DNA of 64,000 nucleotides from Symbiodinium natans (taxonomy: Eukaryota; Sar; Dinophyceae; Suessiales; Symbiodiniaceae): positions 672,696-736,695 of the forward strand of contig CAJNDS010000125.1 in the NCBI GenBank assembly GCA_905221605.1, given 5' to 3'. Both the position numbers and the translations under genes were made by a program. Below are positions 1 through 11,400 of the stretch, in pieces. Positions within the stretch are counted from its first letter, which is position 1, and the number at the start of each line of letters is the position of its first letter. A model generated the notes under the pieces. The model searched no databases and was not told where the DNA came from. It worked only from the letters and a program-made list of their open reading frames with translations.

Positions 1-288
1 GAGCAAGCCCTAAGACGCACCAGGTGTACCAAACACCAGGTCTTTCCTGAGTTTAGGGCTGGGTTTCAAAATTTAGCGTTTAGGGTTTCGTCCGTAAATC
101 CCTAAAAACGCTGGAACCTAAACCCGGGTCTGCTTGTACGTTATCTGGGTTTCGGGCTTTAGGGGTCTTTAGCCCCGAAAACCTGGGACTGCAGGCCAGG
201 CAATACTGGCAATGAGACGACGAGCTCCCTGCCCTTCGGAATTCGGTTCGCGGGCTTGGGGTTTAGCGTTTTGGGGCGTTTAAAAGGG

Positions 289-398
289 AAGCTACATGGT
301 CCCTAGCCGTAATTGAAGGGGTCTGGAGTATGCGCCCTTGGGTGTTATAAGGGCGTTCCCCCCATTGAAGGGCGCATATTAAGGGATCATGCAGCTAC
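289..398. mobile_element. Palindromic element (family P8)
   Basis: AGCTACATGGTCCCT at the left pairs with AGGGATCATGCAGCT at the right, and GCGCCCTT pairs with AAGGGCGC inside. One copy was seen in the window. Confidence 0.5.
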
Positions 399-496
399 CC
401 CAAGCGTATAAGGACTGCACGGTTGACCCGTGTACACAACCGGTAGCGAGTGGTGGGTTTGTATTGTCAGAGGTGGAGCATTGCTTGGCATCAACC

Positions 497-639
497 TTTA
501 GGGTTTAGGTTTTAGGGTTAGGGTTTAGGGTTTAGGGTTTAGGGTTAGGGTTTAGGGTTTAGGGTTTAGGGTTTAGGGTTAAGGGTTTAGGGTTTAGGGT
601 TTAGGGTTTAGGGTTTATAGGGTTTAGGGTTTAGGGTTT
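497..639 (+). repeat. Interstitial telomeric repeat block, G-strand
   Basis: Near-perfect TTTAGGG heptamers with a few 6- and 8-base units. It is flanked by unrelated unique sequence on both sides, so it is not a chromosome end. Confidence 0.95.
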
Positions 640-844
640 GCTAAGGTTCCGCGCACACCACCACGCGGGACGTGTGTTGTGGCGTGCGCCCAGGTTCAAC
701 GCGCTCTCCCAACCCACCCCACCCACATCTCAACCTTGGGCGGGTTTAGGGTTTTATAATATCGTGAGTAAGTAGTGGGAGGGGCCGCTACGGGCCGGCT
801 TTGACCAAATCCTGGGGTACCCCCCGCGAAGTCCTCCCTGTCCC

Positions 845-1262
845 CCCAAGATCCATAGGTTTTTTTGGCGGGTTTAGGGTCTTTTTTGCCCGGTGTTTCC
901 AAATGATGATGCTTATACCGGGCTTACAAGACCTATAGGTTTATGCCTTGGGCTCCCTTTGGTTTTTGTTCCGGCACCCTCTCTACGATTGGGGAGGGTC
1001 TGGGATTGGCGGACCTTTTGGAAGGACTATCGTGGGACCCTGCATACAAGATCCATAGGTTTATATGTTGGGCTTCCTTTGGTTTGTAGTCCTGGCTTCC
1101 TGAAAGGATTTCCTAGTGGCCCCCTGGAACCTCGGCCCCCTGGGACCTCTTGGGACCTTGCTTACAAGATTTTTGGCGGGTTTAGGGGTTTTTTGCCCGG
1201 TGTTTCCCAAATGTTGATAGGTTTATGCCTTGGGCTCCCTTTGGTTTTTGGTCCTGCGCCCT
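845..1262 (+). repeat. Tandemly duplicated module
   Basis: The string CATAGGTTTAT (or a close form) followed by TTGGGCT(C/T)CCTTTGGTTT occurs near 931, 1053 and 1217. A longer piece with TTTTTTGCCCGGTGTTTCC occurs at about 880 and 1190. The 167-codon open frame through it repeats IGLCLGLPLV, and I regard it as a by-product of the duplication. Confidence 0.65.
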
Positions 1263-1535
1263 CTAAAAGCTCAGAAATGGTCCGGAACGAGCCAAGGCTC
1301 GGAAATGGTCCGGTAAACCAAAAAAGCTCAGAATGGTCCGCAAAAAGCCCAAAACGGGTCAGTGGTCCGGGAGAAGCTGGTGCGGGAGAAGCCTAAAACA
1401 GTCCGGGAGAAGCCCCAAAAGGCTCAGAAATGGTCCGGGCAGCTCAAAAAAGGCTCCGGGAGAAGCCCAAAAAAGGCTCAGAAATGGTCTGAAAGGAGCC
1501 CAGAAAGCCTCGCAAATGGTCCGGACAGCCTGGAA
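1262..1535 (+). repeat. Degenerate minisatellite
   Basis: Repeats of AAAAGGCTCAGAAATGGTCC and CCGGGAGAAGCC, 25-40 bp apart. Open frames in several phases on both strands are typical of such a repeat and are not called as genes. Confidence 0.6.
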
Positions 1536-1777
1536 CCCTTGGGGGAGGATGGAGTAGTGCAGGGTCACTAAAAACCTAAGGTTTAGGGTAATTCTCTTTG
1601 GAGCCAGACTGACGTTGGCACGCGGGTTAAACCCTTCTAGGCGTGGGCCGCGCTCACCGCGCGCAACGGCCCCGAGCCCTCGCCAGGCTTCGCCTCAAGG
1701 CTCGGGCTCGTCCGCGGGCCTGTCGCCACGCGGTATCGCTCGCCGCTGTTTATCGCAGTGCCCGCGGCTCGCTCCAG

Positions 1778-1979
1778 TTTAGGATTTAGGGTTTAGGGTT
1801 AGGGTTTAGGGTTTAGGGCTTTAGGGTTTAGGTTTAGGTTTTAGGGTTTAGGGTTTAGGGTTTAGGGTTTAGGGTTTAGGGTTTAGGGTTTAGGGTTAGG
1901 GTTTAGGGTTTAGGGTTTAGGGTTTAGGGTTTAGGGTTTAGGGTTTAGGGTTTAGGGTTTAGGGTTTAGGGTTTAGGGT
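1778..1979 (+). repeat. Interstitial telomeric repeat block, G-strand
   Basis: About 200 bp of TTTAGGG with sporadic TTAGGG and TTTTAGGG units. The C-rich sequence CCCCAAACCCC follows directly, so two orientations abut at 1980. Confidence 0.95.
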
Positions 1980-3006
1980 CAAACCCCAAACCCCAAGGTA
2001 TTCAGGACTCCCCGTGTAGCTTCTTTTTTTGTGGTAGTTTCTCGTATGAACCCTGTTAAGCCAACATGGTTCTTCCTGGGTTATTAGGTATCATTTTCGA
2101 GAGAAAAACCAAACCCTAAACCCAAACCCTAAACCCTAAACCCGAAACCCTAAACGTAGAGTGGCCAAGGCCCTAAGCCCCAAGGTCGTCGATCAAAGTC
2201 CAGTATTGCCGTAGCCCTGCTCTCAAGCTTGCTGGTTCTTACTCGCAGGGAAGGAAGCCACCGTTTAGGGTTCAAGGTTTAGGTTTTAGGGTTTAGGGTT
2301 TAGGGTTTAGGGTGAGCTCCTTCATTGCCATCCTGTTATAAGAGATCCCTAAGGGAAGCTGTGCCCTTCAACCGGTCGCCCTAAACCCTTAAACCCTAAA
2401 ACCCTACCACCCTAAACCCTAAACCCTAAACCCCAAACCCCAAACCCCAAACCCCAAACCCCAAACCCTAAACCCTAAACCCTAACCTTCCCTACTAAAG
2501 ACCAGCAAGCAAAAATCCTTCTCCGGAAATGACGAAATGTGACGCCCGAGAAGCTGTCGAGCTGTAGGCTGGGAACTTTATGGCTTAGGGTTAGGGTTTA
2601 GGGTTTAGGGTTTAGGGCTTAGGGCTTAGGGTTTAGGGTTTAGGGTTCAGGGGCTTAGGGTTCAGGGCTTCAGGATTTTTAAGCCTAAGCCCCTAACCGT
2701 CCTAAAGCCCTAAACCCCTGAATCTGCTTTAGAGCCTTAGGGTGTATGTTGGGCTTTTGGGGGGGCACTTCTAGCCCCCTGGCCTCTAAACTGGGTCGGA
2801 GCTCTGAATTCCTTTTCTATCGCTGGTTTTAGGTGTAGGGTTTTAGGTTTAGGGCTGAAGGTTTTAAGTAATTCGAATGGGGTTGTAGGGCTGAGGGTTT
2901 AGGGTTTAGGGTTTAGGGTTTAGGGTTTAGGGCTGAAGGTCTTAAGTATTTCGAATAGGGTTGTAGGGCTGAGCGTTTGAAGACCAAGGTTTGCATGGTT
3001 GTGGTC

Positions 3007-3130
3007 TACAGGGTGGGGCCCCCTAGTTATAAGTAGAGTTATAAGGGCCCTAAATTGGGTTATAAGGACCCTAAGTTAGGTTATAAGTCCCTTAACTACA
3101 GTTAGAATAGTAAGGGGGCCCCACCCTGTA
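3007..3130 (+). mobile_element. MITE family P1, copy 1
   Basis: TA, then CAGGGTGGGGCCCCCT, an AT-rich core with two to three units like TTATAAGGACCCTAA, then the inverted end and TA. It is 124 bp. The same element plus about 220 bp of right flank occurs inverted at 14720-15052. Confidence 0.85.
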
Positions 3131-3351
3131 GGGCCATTGTTTAGTGGTTTAGGGGTTGAGGGAGGGTTGAGGGTGTAGAGTTGAGGGTGTAGGGGTCGAA
3201 GGCACATTCCAGAGTTCCATTTGCTACACGCATCTGTGAAGTTAGCCATACAGCTGTTCGTGAACCTTAGCCCTAAACCCTATAAACCCTAAACCCTGAA
3301 CCCTACAGCCAGAGGCTCCACCGTTACTTGTCTAGGCATGTTTACGTGGGC
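3007..3351. repeat. Inverted segmental duplication, arm 1
   Basis: Contains MITE copy 1 and about 220 bp of flank, with TCCAGAGTTCCATTTGCTAC and TCTAGGCATGTTTACGTG. The same order is present inverted at 14720-15052. Confidence 0.85.
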
Positions 3352-4342
3352 TGAAAACCTTACCCCGACTGCAAATTACTCAAGCCCGCGAAAGCAAAAG
3401 ACCCCACACCTCGAAAGGGTTTGGGGTTTGGGGTTTGGGGTTTGGGGTTTAGGGTTTAGGGTTTAGGGATAGCGGCAGACTTCGCGCGGTGTCGTCCTGA
3501 CCTCGCCGCGAGCATGCGCGAGGGGAAGCTCAGAAAGAAGGCGTCATCCAGGATTGTGCCTAAACCCTAAACCCTAAACCCTAGACCCTAAACCCTAAAC
3601 CCTAGACCCTAAACCCTAAACCCTAAACCCTGAGCCGAAAGACAAGGTTCCCCTAGGAGGTCCCTTCTGAGCCACACGGAGGACGGAGTAGGGAATCTGA
3701 AGCCCCCTTATATTGTCATTAGCATAATGTATTTAGGGTTTAGGATTTAGGGTTTAGAGTTTAGGGTTTAGGGGGTTAGGGTTTAGGGTAAAGGGTTAAG
3801 ACCCCCCAAAAGCATTAGAACATTCTGCCTCACAAGGGCAATATAGGGATTATGTTTCCTGGGGAGGAGGAGCGGGGGTGGGGTCTTCAGCAAACAGGAG
3901 TCATAGACACCAGAATGAAGGCTTAAGGGGCCTAGGCATCAAGGCACGCTTGGGTTTAGGGTCTAGGGTCTAGGGTTTAGGGTTTAGGGCTTTGGGCTTA
4001 GGGCTTAAGGCTTTGGCTAGTCTCGGATTGAGAGGCTTGAGTCTTGGGTTTTTGGAGAGAGGCAGCCGGTTCTTCTTGTTGGCTATGGGCTTTCGTGTGT
4101 AATCTAGGATTCGCGACCTATCCCTAAACCGTAAACCAAAAACCCTAAACTATCGAAAAAAGGCCCAAGAGCATGAATTGAGTATTTGGGCCTTTGTTTT
4201 GGGTTTAGGGGTGGGAAGGGGAGGGGGGGACAGGATCCCAGAACATCATGGTTGTATAAGCCCGAGGCCCTAACATCTTATTCCCAAACGGCAGGGTTCC
4301 ATCTAAACCCTAAACCCTAAACCCTAAACCCTAAATTTAAGA

Positions 4343-4567
4343 GCCTCCGGCTCAAGCCGCCGACCCCGCTGGAGCATAGTTGAGAGGTCTAAAGCCGCTC
4401 GCATGGTTCGAAGATCATCCCAGCCTGCTCGGCAGAGTTTTGTGAAACGTTTGGGGGGGGTCGGGGGTGCACCAGCTTGTCAAGCCAAAAAGACAGGGGG
4501 CAGGGAAAGAGGGAGGTTTTCACCTCCTTTTCCCATCCAACACGCCGCCAGGGTCGGCGGACCCTGA
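4343..4567. mobile_element. Inverted-repeat element family P9, copy 1
   Basis: GCCTCCGGCTC and CCGCCGACCC at the left end, GGGTCGGCGGACCCT at the right end. An internal hairpin GGAGGTTTTCACCTCC lies near the right end. A second copy is at 38468-38771. Confidence 0.6.
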
Positions 4568-4732
4568 ACCCTAAACCCTAGACCTGAAACCTGAAGACAC
4601 GGGTTGAATGGGCCACTTTGAGGTACCCAGGGTGCAATGTCAGATTCCATTCTCGACCCAAAGACCCTCGACCCGAAATTCTGGGCTTGACGTTCCCCAC
4701 GCTCAAGGGCACCATGATTTGGTTTTAAGGTT

Positions 4733-4898
4733 TTGGGTCTTAGGGTCTTAGGGTCTTAGGGTCTTAGGTCTTAGGGTTTAGGGTTTAGGGTTTAGGGTTT
4801 AGGGTTTAGGGTTTAGGGTTTAGGGTTTAGGGTTTAGGGTTTAGGGTACGGAGAGAGAGCGTGAGCGAGCGAGCGAGAGAGAGAGAGAGAGAGAGAGG
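4733..4898 (+). repeat. Telomeric block with GTCTTAG variants, then GA microsatellite
   Basis: Starts with GGGTCTTA units, turns into regular TTTAGGG, and ends in GAGCGAGCGAGAGAGAGAG. Confidence 0.85.
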
Positions 4899-5455
4899 CC
4901 CCAAACCAACAAAGCGCACTGGACTAGGGCTTGGAATTTTGGGTTACTACAGGGGCCTTGATAGTTGAGTAGAATAGGTTTTTTTTTGGGGGGGGGTGTT
5001 ATTATGGTACATTTTCTAGGGATATGATTGGCAATTATTCCGACCCCTTTGTTGGGACTGAAAAACGACGGGTGACTCCTATTTGCTTAAGAACCCTCAC
5101 AAAAAGAGTCTTCCTTGTAGGGATGACTATCTTCTGGTTTGTGGGGGTTCTGAGGCCAACATTGTAGATGAGTGCCAGACACCAGGCGTTGCAGGCAAGG
5201 AGGCCACGAAGGGCAGTAGCCCGGTGAATCCCCCCGAAGACCCCAAATTTCGAAACCCTAAACCCCCAAACCCCAACCCCTAAATCTTAAACCCTAAGCC
5301 CGAAACCCTAAACCCTATCCCCTAAACTCCCCCCTCACCCTAAACCCCTAAACCCCAACCCCTACTGTAAACCTTAACCCCTAAGCCCTAAACCCTAAAC
5401 CCTAAACCCTAAACCCCAGTCCCAACTCCGCCCAAGACGCAGCAGCTCAACTAAG
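4899..5455. other. Stretch without a confident gene
   Basis: Contains a T/G homopolymer near 4981-4996, unique sequence to about 5240, and degenerate CCCTAAA units from 5255. A GCAG|GCAAGGAGGCC acceptor-like site at about 5190 is the only exon hint. Confidence 0.4.
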
Positions 5456-8400
5456 GTACGGCTTCCTTCATCAACGGCCTGTCGGCGATCATAGCTTCTC
5501 GGAAGCCCTCAGCCCACGATTTAGGGGTATTGGGGTTTAGGGTTTAGGGTTTAGGGTTTAGGGTTTAGGGTTAGGAGTTTACGTTTAAGGGTTAAGGGTT
5601 TGGGGTTTTAGGGTTCAGGGTTTGGGGGTTTATAGGACTTCAGGGTTCAACAGGAAGCCCATCCTGCTCTCATTGACCTCGGATCACCGGAGGTGCCCTG
5701 ACCTAATACCAGGGTTTAGGGTTTAGGGTTAGGGGTTTAGGGTTTAGGGTCTGGGGTTTCGGGTTTAGGGTTTAGGGTTAGGGGTTTAGGGACCTCTCTG
5801 GAATTATTTAAGGGCTACTGGCGTATATAAAGTATACATAGGGGTTGTAGGGTTTAGGGTTTAGGGTTTAGGGTTTAGGGTTTAGGGTTTAGTCCCTCCT
5901 TCTACCCCTTAACACCCGAAATCTCAAGCTTTCAACACAGACCTCACTCCCTCCTTATCTCGAAACCCTAAACCCCCTAAACCCACGTGTGGAACGATCC
6001 GGCACGTGCTTGGCATCCATCGGGATCCAAGGTCGACGAAGTTGTGACGTCCAGCGTTTAGGGTTTAGGGTTTAAGGTTTTGGGTTTAGGGCTTGGGAGC
6101 CTAAAGCCCTAAACCCCGAAATCATACACCTAAATCCTAAACCCGAAACGCCCTAAACCATAAACCCCACACCCCATTCCCTAAACCCTTAAAGCCCCAA
6201 GAACCCTAAGCCCTGTAGGCCACGCCACAAGCCAACCCTAGAGCATAGTACTAAACGCCGCCTGCAGAGGCTGGCATCTGCCACTCGGCGGAAGTTGTTC
6301 CCAATTAGGAGTTCAGGGGACTTAGGGTTTAGGGTTTCGGGTTTAGGGGTTTTAGGGTTTCGGGATCTAGGCTTGGCTTTCTTCTGGCTGGCTCTCAGGA
6401 CTTCAACTTTTTGGGTTTTCTACAATCTACAAGAAGGAGCCCAAAAGTTAAACTTTTCGGAGGGGTTCAGAAGTCAGCCAAGTAGGGTTTAGGAGTTTAG
6501 GGCCAGGTTAAGGGTTCAGGGCTTAAGGTTAGGGCCGGTTTAGGGGTTTAGGGTTTAGGGTTTAGGGTTTAGGGTTTAGGGTTTAGGGTTTTAGCGTTTC
6601 AGGGTTTAGGGCTTAGGGCTTATCGGAATCGGGGGTTGCTTGGGTTGACTTGAAATACGTTTCTAAAGCGCCACGGGCACGAATATACATATAATCCTTT
6701 TAATCATACGCATTTGTTTGTTTGCAGCTTGCCTGTCTAAGCCCGGAACCCGCAAAGTTTAAATCCACCCCAGTCCCATGCCACCCTACCACACCTACCC
6801 CCCAAACCCGAACCACTAAGCCCTAAACCCTGAGCCCTACCACCCCAAACCCTACCCGCAAGAAGGCGCATTTAGAAGCTACTGGCTGGGTGCATCCATC
6901 CGCCCCCCTCCCCCCACCGCTTGCATGGAAGGATTTTCAGAATTTCGGTGGTTTAGGGTAGTTAGGGTTGAGGGTATTTAGGGTATTTAGGGTATTTAGG
7001 GTATTTAGGGTATTTAGGGTATTTAGGGTATTTAGGGTATTTAGGGTATTTAGGGTATTTAGGGTTTAGGGGGATCACTCCCATCTGAGGTGCACAGCTT
7101 GTAGCAGACCGACTGGGAGAGATCGGGCCGTTCCAGGCCGAACTTGCTTTGATTTAGGGTTTAGGGTTTAGGGTTTAGGGTTTAGAGTTTAGGGTTTAGG
7201 GTCTAGGGTTTAGGGTTGCCCGCGTGCACAGAGCTTCCACCTGTGGCTCCAAGATGTGGGGCCTGCTCTATTGGGCTTGGAAATGTTTATTTATAGTTAT
7301 TTATGTTCTATTGTTTATACTTCTATATTTTGTGAGTTTTATGAAGTTTGTATTCATATTCATGTGCATTTTGTTTGTCTAATTTTTGTTTGTTGTTTAG
7401 CACGGGCCGTGATACAGGAACGTTCCTAGAACGAAAGACTTCAAGAGGCCTGCTCGCCTGCAGCCTGCCATGTACGGAGCAGCCGGAGCAGGGCAATCAA
7501 GTATTGCTCCCTGGAAGCCCAGTGGTGCCCTTTTCCTTTTTGTTGTTTCAAGGTTCCCCGATAAAGTAACCCTAAACCCTAAATCCTAAACCCTAAACCC
7601 TAAACCCTAAACCCCCCAAAAGAGGTGCCCTTATTAGAATAGGGTTACTGGACTACCAAGGCCCCATCCGCGCTTCACCTGCCCCTGACGATTAAAGTGA
7701 GCTTGCTAAGCGGGAGGTCGGTGTCCCTGGAAGCTTCGACACAGGAGGCGGTGGAAGCATTGAGGAGAAACTAGGACCCGGACTTAGGCCCTTATTTCCT
7801 TTTTTTGGGGCTTGAGGAGTCCCTTGTGCTCCCCTCCCTGAAGCCTAAACCCTAAACCCTAAACCCTAAACCCTAAACCCTAAACCCTAAACCCTAAACC
7901 CTAAACCCTAAACCCTAAACCCCCTGGAAAAATAAATCAAAAGGGCACCCTTTTTTTCTCCTAGGTTACTCCGGGGTCTAGGAAAGGCGCAGAGGGCACT
8001 CGCAGTTGGCAGGGGCAGACTTTTGGGCGCGTCTGGAGGCGTGCTGGACGGAGCAGCCACGCTTCTGGAAGCTGGAGTGCGGAACGGTGACACATTGACC
8101 TTACAGGTGGGCAGCATTCACATATGCAGCAACAGCAATTCTTTCGCTGCTGTCCTTGGCGATGCGTCTGTTGTGACCTGGGGCTACCCTCCCTTTGGCG
8201 GCGACGGGAGAGCTGTGCAGGGTCAGCTGAAGGACGTGCTTCAGATCCAAGCAACCGGCGGGGCATTTGCTGCCATTCTCTGCGATGGGTCTGTTTCGGC
8301 CTGGGGCGATGCTGGCCGCGGTGGCGAGATCAGAGCTGTAAGGGACCAATTGCGGGACGTGCAGCAAATCCAAGCTAGCGGAGGGGCTTTTGCTGCCATT

Positions 8401-11400
8401 CTTGGCGATGGGTCTGTTGTGACTTGGGGCTGGAGCAATAGCCGTTGGGGAAATGGTAGTTGTGGTGGCGACAGCAGAAATGTGCAAGATCAGCTGAAGG
8501 ACGTGCAGCAGATCCAAGCTACCGCGAATGCTTTTGCTGCCATCCTGCGAGATGGGTCTGTGGTGACCTGGGGCGAGGCTGCCCGTGGTGGCGACAGCAG
8601 TGCTGTTAAGGATCAGCTGAAGGGCGTGAAGCAGATCCAAGCTGCCAACGCCGCTTTTGCGGCCATTCTGCACGACGGGTCTGTCGTGACCTGGGGTAAG
8701 CCTGGCAGTGGCGGCTACAGCAGTGATGTGCAAGGTCAGCTGAAGGACGTACAGCAGATCCAAGCTACCGCGAATGCTTTTGCTGCTATCCTGGCAGATG
8801 GGTCTGTGGTGACCTGGGGCGAGGCTGCCCGTGGTGGCGACAGCAGTGCTGTTAAGGATCAGCTGAAGGGCGTGAAGCAGATCCAAGCTACCAACGCCGC
8901 TTTTGCGGCCATTCTGCGCGATGGGTCTGTCGTGACCTGGGGTGATGCTGGCTGTGGCGGCGATAGCAGCGATGTGCAAGGTCAGCTGATGGACGTGCAG
9001 CAGATCCAGGCTACCGTGAGTGCCTTTGCTGCCATCCTGGCAGATGGGTCTGTGGTGACCTGGGGCGAGGCTGCCCGTGGTGGCGATAGCAGCGATGTGC
9101 AAGGTCAGCTGAAGGACGTGCACCAGATCCAAGCTAACAGATATGCTTTCGCTGCCATTCTGGGCAATGGGTCTACTGTGACCTGGGGTGACGCGAGGCG
9201 TGGCGGTGACAGCAGTCATGCGCAAGCTCAGCTGCAGAACGTGCAGCGCATCCAAGGTACCAGTGGTGCGTTCGCTGCAATATTGGGCGATGGGTCTGTT
9301 GTGACTTGGGGCGAAGCGAACTCTGGCGGTAGCACTGATGCTGTGCAAGGCGAGCTGATGAATGATTATTCCGCTTAAGTGCTATCTGCAAGCCACGCCC
9401 GACTTGCCCGAGGAGCCATGCTGCAACATGCCGCACCCCCGAAACCCTAAACCCTAAATCCCTAAACCCGATGTTATCCCTAAACCGTAAAATCCCTCAG
9501 CCTTACAACCCCTAAACCCTAATTTATCAACCCTAAACCCTATGTTATCCCCAAACCCTATGTTAGTCCTAAACCCTAGAATCCCTAATTATGCCCTAAT
9601 TTATCAACCCTAAACCCCACACGCACCGGTGTTTCCCCTTGTCCTGCCCCCCGCCAGTCTCAAGTCAGCCTCTTTGCAGCACTCCGGGAAACCCCCGGCG
9701 TCCGCCTTGGTAGGGTTTAGGGTTGAGGGTTTAGGGTTGAGGGTTTAGGGTTTAGGGTTTAGAGTTTAGAGTCTAGGGTTTAGGGTTTAGGGTTGGTTTC
9801 TCCTTTGTCTGTCAGGACCTCGACTTGCCTCAAGCCTCAAAAACTCCAAAGCAAAGGGTGTATCACAGACAGCTGTGGCCCCCCAAAACAGACTAGGTTG
9901 CAGGTCAAGGATTTAGGGTTGAGGGTTTAGGGTTTTGTGTTCAGGGTAGCTGGTCGCAGGCCGCGATTGCGCTCACGGCTCGGGCGCTCAGAAAGGAACA
10001 CGTGGACCGGGTCCCGACACCCCCGGACCCTAAGCCCTAAGCCCTAAACCCCAAAAAAAACCCAAGCCCTAAACCCTAAACCCTAAAAACCCTAAGCCCT
10101 AAACCCTAACCCCTAAGCCCTATATGAACCCTAAACCCTACCACCCCAGCCAAATCCTCAGCCCTGCTATGAACCCTAAATTCTCACGCTACACAAAGTG
10201 TAGGGCGTAAGGTGTATGTAGGTCAGATGAACCCGAAACAATGTTTTTTGGTTGTGGGGTTTGGGGATTGGGGCTTGGGTTATGGATTTTGAGGCGAGTT
10301 GCGGGGCGGTGCGGGGGTGGGGGGGTTGGGGGGTGGGGTGGGGGGGGGGTGGGGGGCTGGGGTGGGGGGCTGGGGTGGGGGGGTGGGGTGGGGGGGTGGG
10401 GTGGGGTGGGGGAGGGGGTGGGGGGGTGGGTGGGGGGGTGGGTGGGGATTCAGGTCGCGGCACTTGCCGACGCTTGCCCTAAACCCGAAACCCTAAACCC
10501 TAAACCCTGGATTACCTAAGGTCCTGGCGCTCTTCTTCGTTGTCTTCTGGGAGGAAAACTACGGAAGTAGCGACGAAGAGGCTTTCGGGCTCCCTAAACC
10601 CTAAACCCTAAACCCTAAACCCTAAACCCTAAACCCTAAACCCTAAACCCTAAACCCTAAACCCTAAACCCTAAACCCTAAACCCTAAACCCTAAACCCT
10701 ATAAACCCTAAACCCTAAACCCTACTTCTTCGCGTGAAAGCCTTGGGCTTTTCTGGCATCCCTTTCTTTTCTCCCTAGGCTGGTAGGCCGGCCGAGCCCT
10801 CGATAGCACTGTCTCTCAGATCCAAACCATGGGTGGGCGGTTTCGTATAGGGGGTATAGGGTTTAGGGCTTGGGGCTTGGGGTTTAGGGCTTAGGGTTTA
10901 GGACCTTGGTGCCTTAGGGCCTTAGGGCCGTAGGCCTCAGGGTTTATTAGGGTATTCGGGTTTAAAGGGTTTTAAGGTGTTAGGGTGGAAGGGCTTAAGG
11001 GTCTATGGCTTGCCCTAAACTCCTATTCTTCTGGCTTTCATCCAGGGCTTGGGGTTTAGGATTTCGGGTTTAGGGTTTGGGGTATCGGGTTTAGGGTTTA
11101 GGGTTTGGGATTTAGGGTTTAGGGTTTGGGGTTTAGGGTTGCAGATATCCCTCAATAAACAAATCCTACACCTTAGGCCTTAAAGCCGAAGCCCTGAACC
11201 CCCCCAAAAAAAATCCGTAAGCCCTAAACCTAAACCCCTAACGCCCTAATTAAACCCTAAACCCTACAAGTCCTAAACCCTATAAGTCCTAAACCCTATA
11301 AGTCCTAAACCCTAAACCCTAAACCCTAACCTAAACCCTAAACCCTAAACTTTAAGTAGGAAACTACCCCCTAAACCCCAAACCCTAAACCCGACACCCT

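Larger units (their letters stand above)
1980..4342. other. Repeat-rich stretch without a confident gene
   Basis: Alternating short TTTAGGG and CCCTAAA blocks (for example 2100-2150, 2400-2490, 2590-2650, 3560-3632) separated by 40-150 bp of other sequence. One exon-like piece, about 3468-3548, is open as AADFARCRPDLAASMREGK on the + strand and ends at a possible GA donor. I could not connect it to a gene. Confidence 0.5.

Noticed and set aside
1778-1979. True chromosome end
   Set aside because: Blocks are short, occur in both orientations every few hundred bases over 64 kb, and are flanked by unique sequence.
8101-9348. 415-codon open frame on the minus strand across the RCC1 repeats
   Set aside because: It mirrors the repeat on the + strand; the + frame has clear RCC1 motifs and a matching upstream exon.
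10176-10519. Pro-rich (minus) and Gly-rich (plus) proteins
   Set aside because: Pure products of the G/T low-complexity tract.
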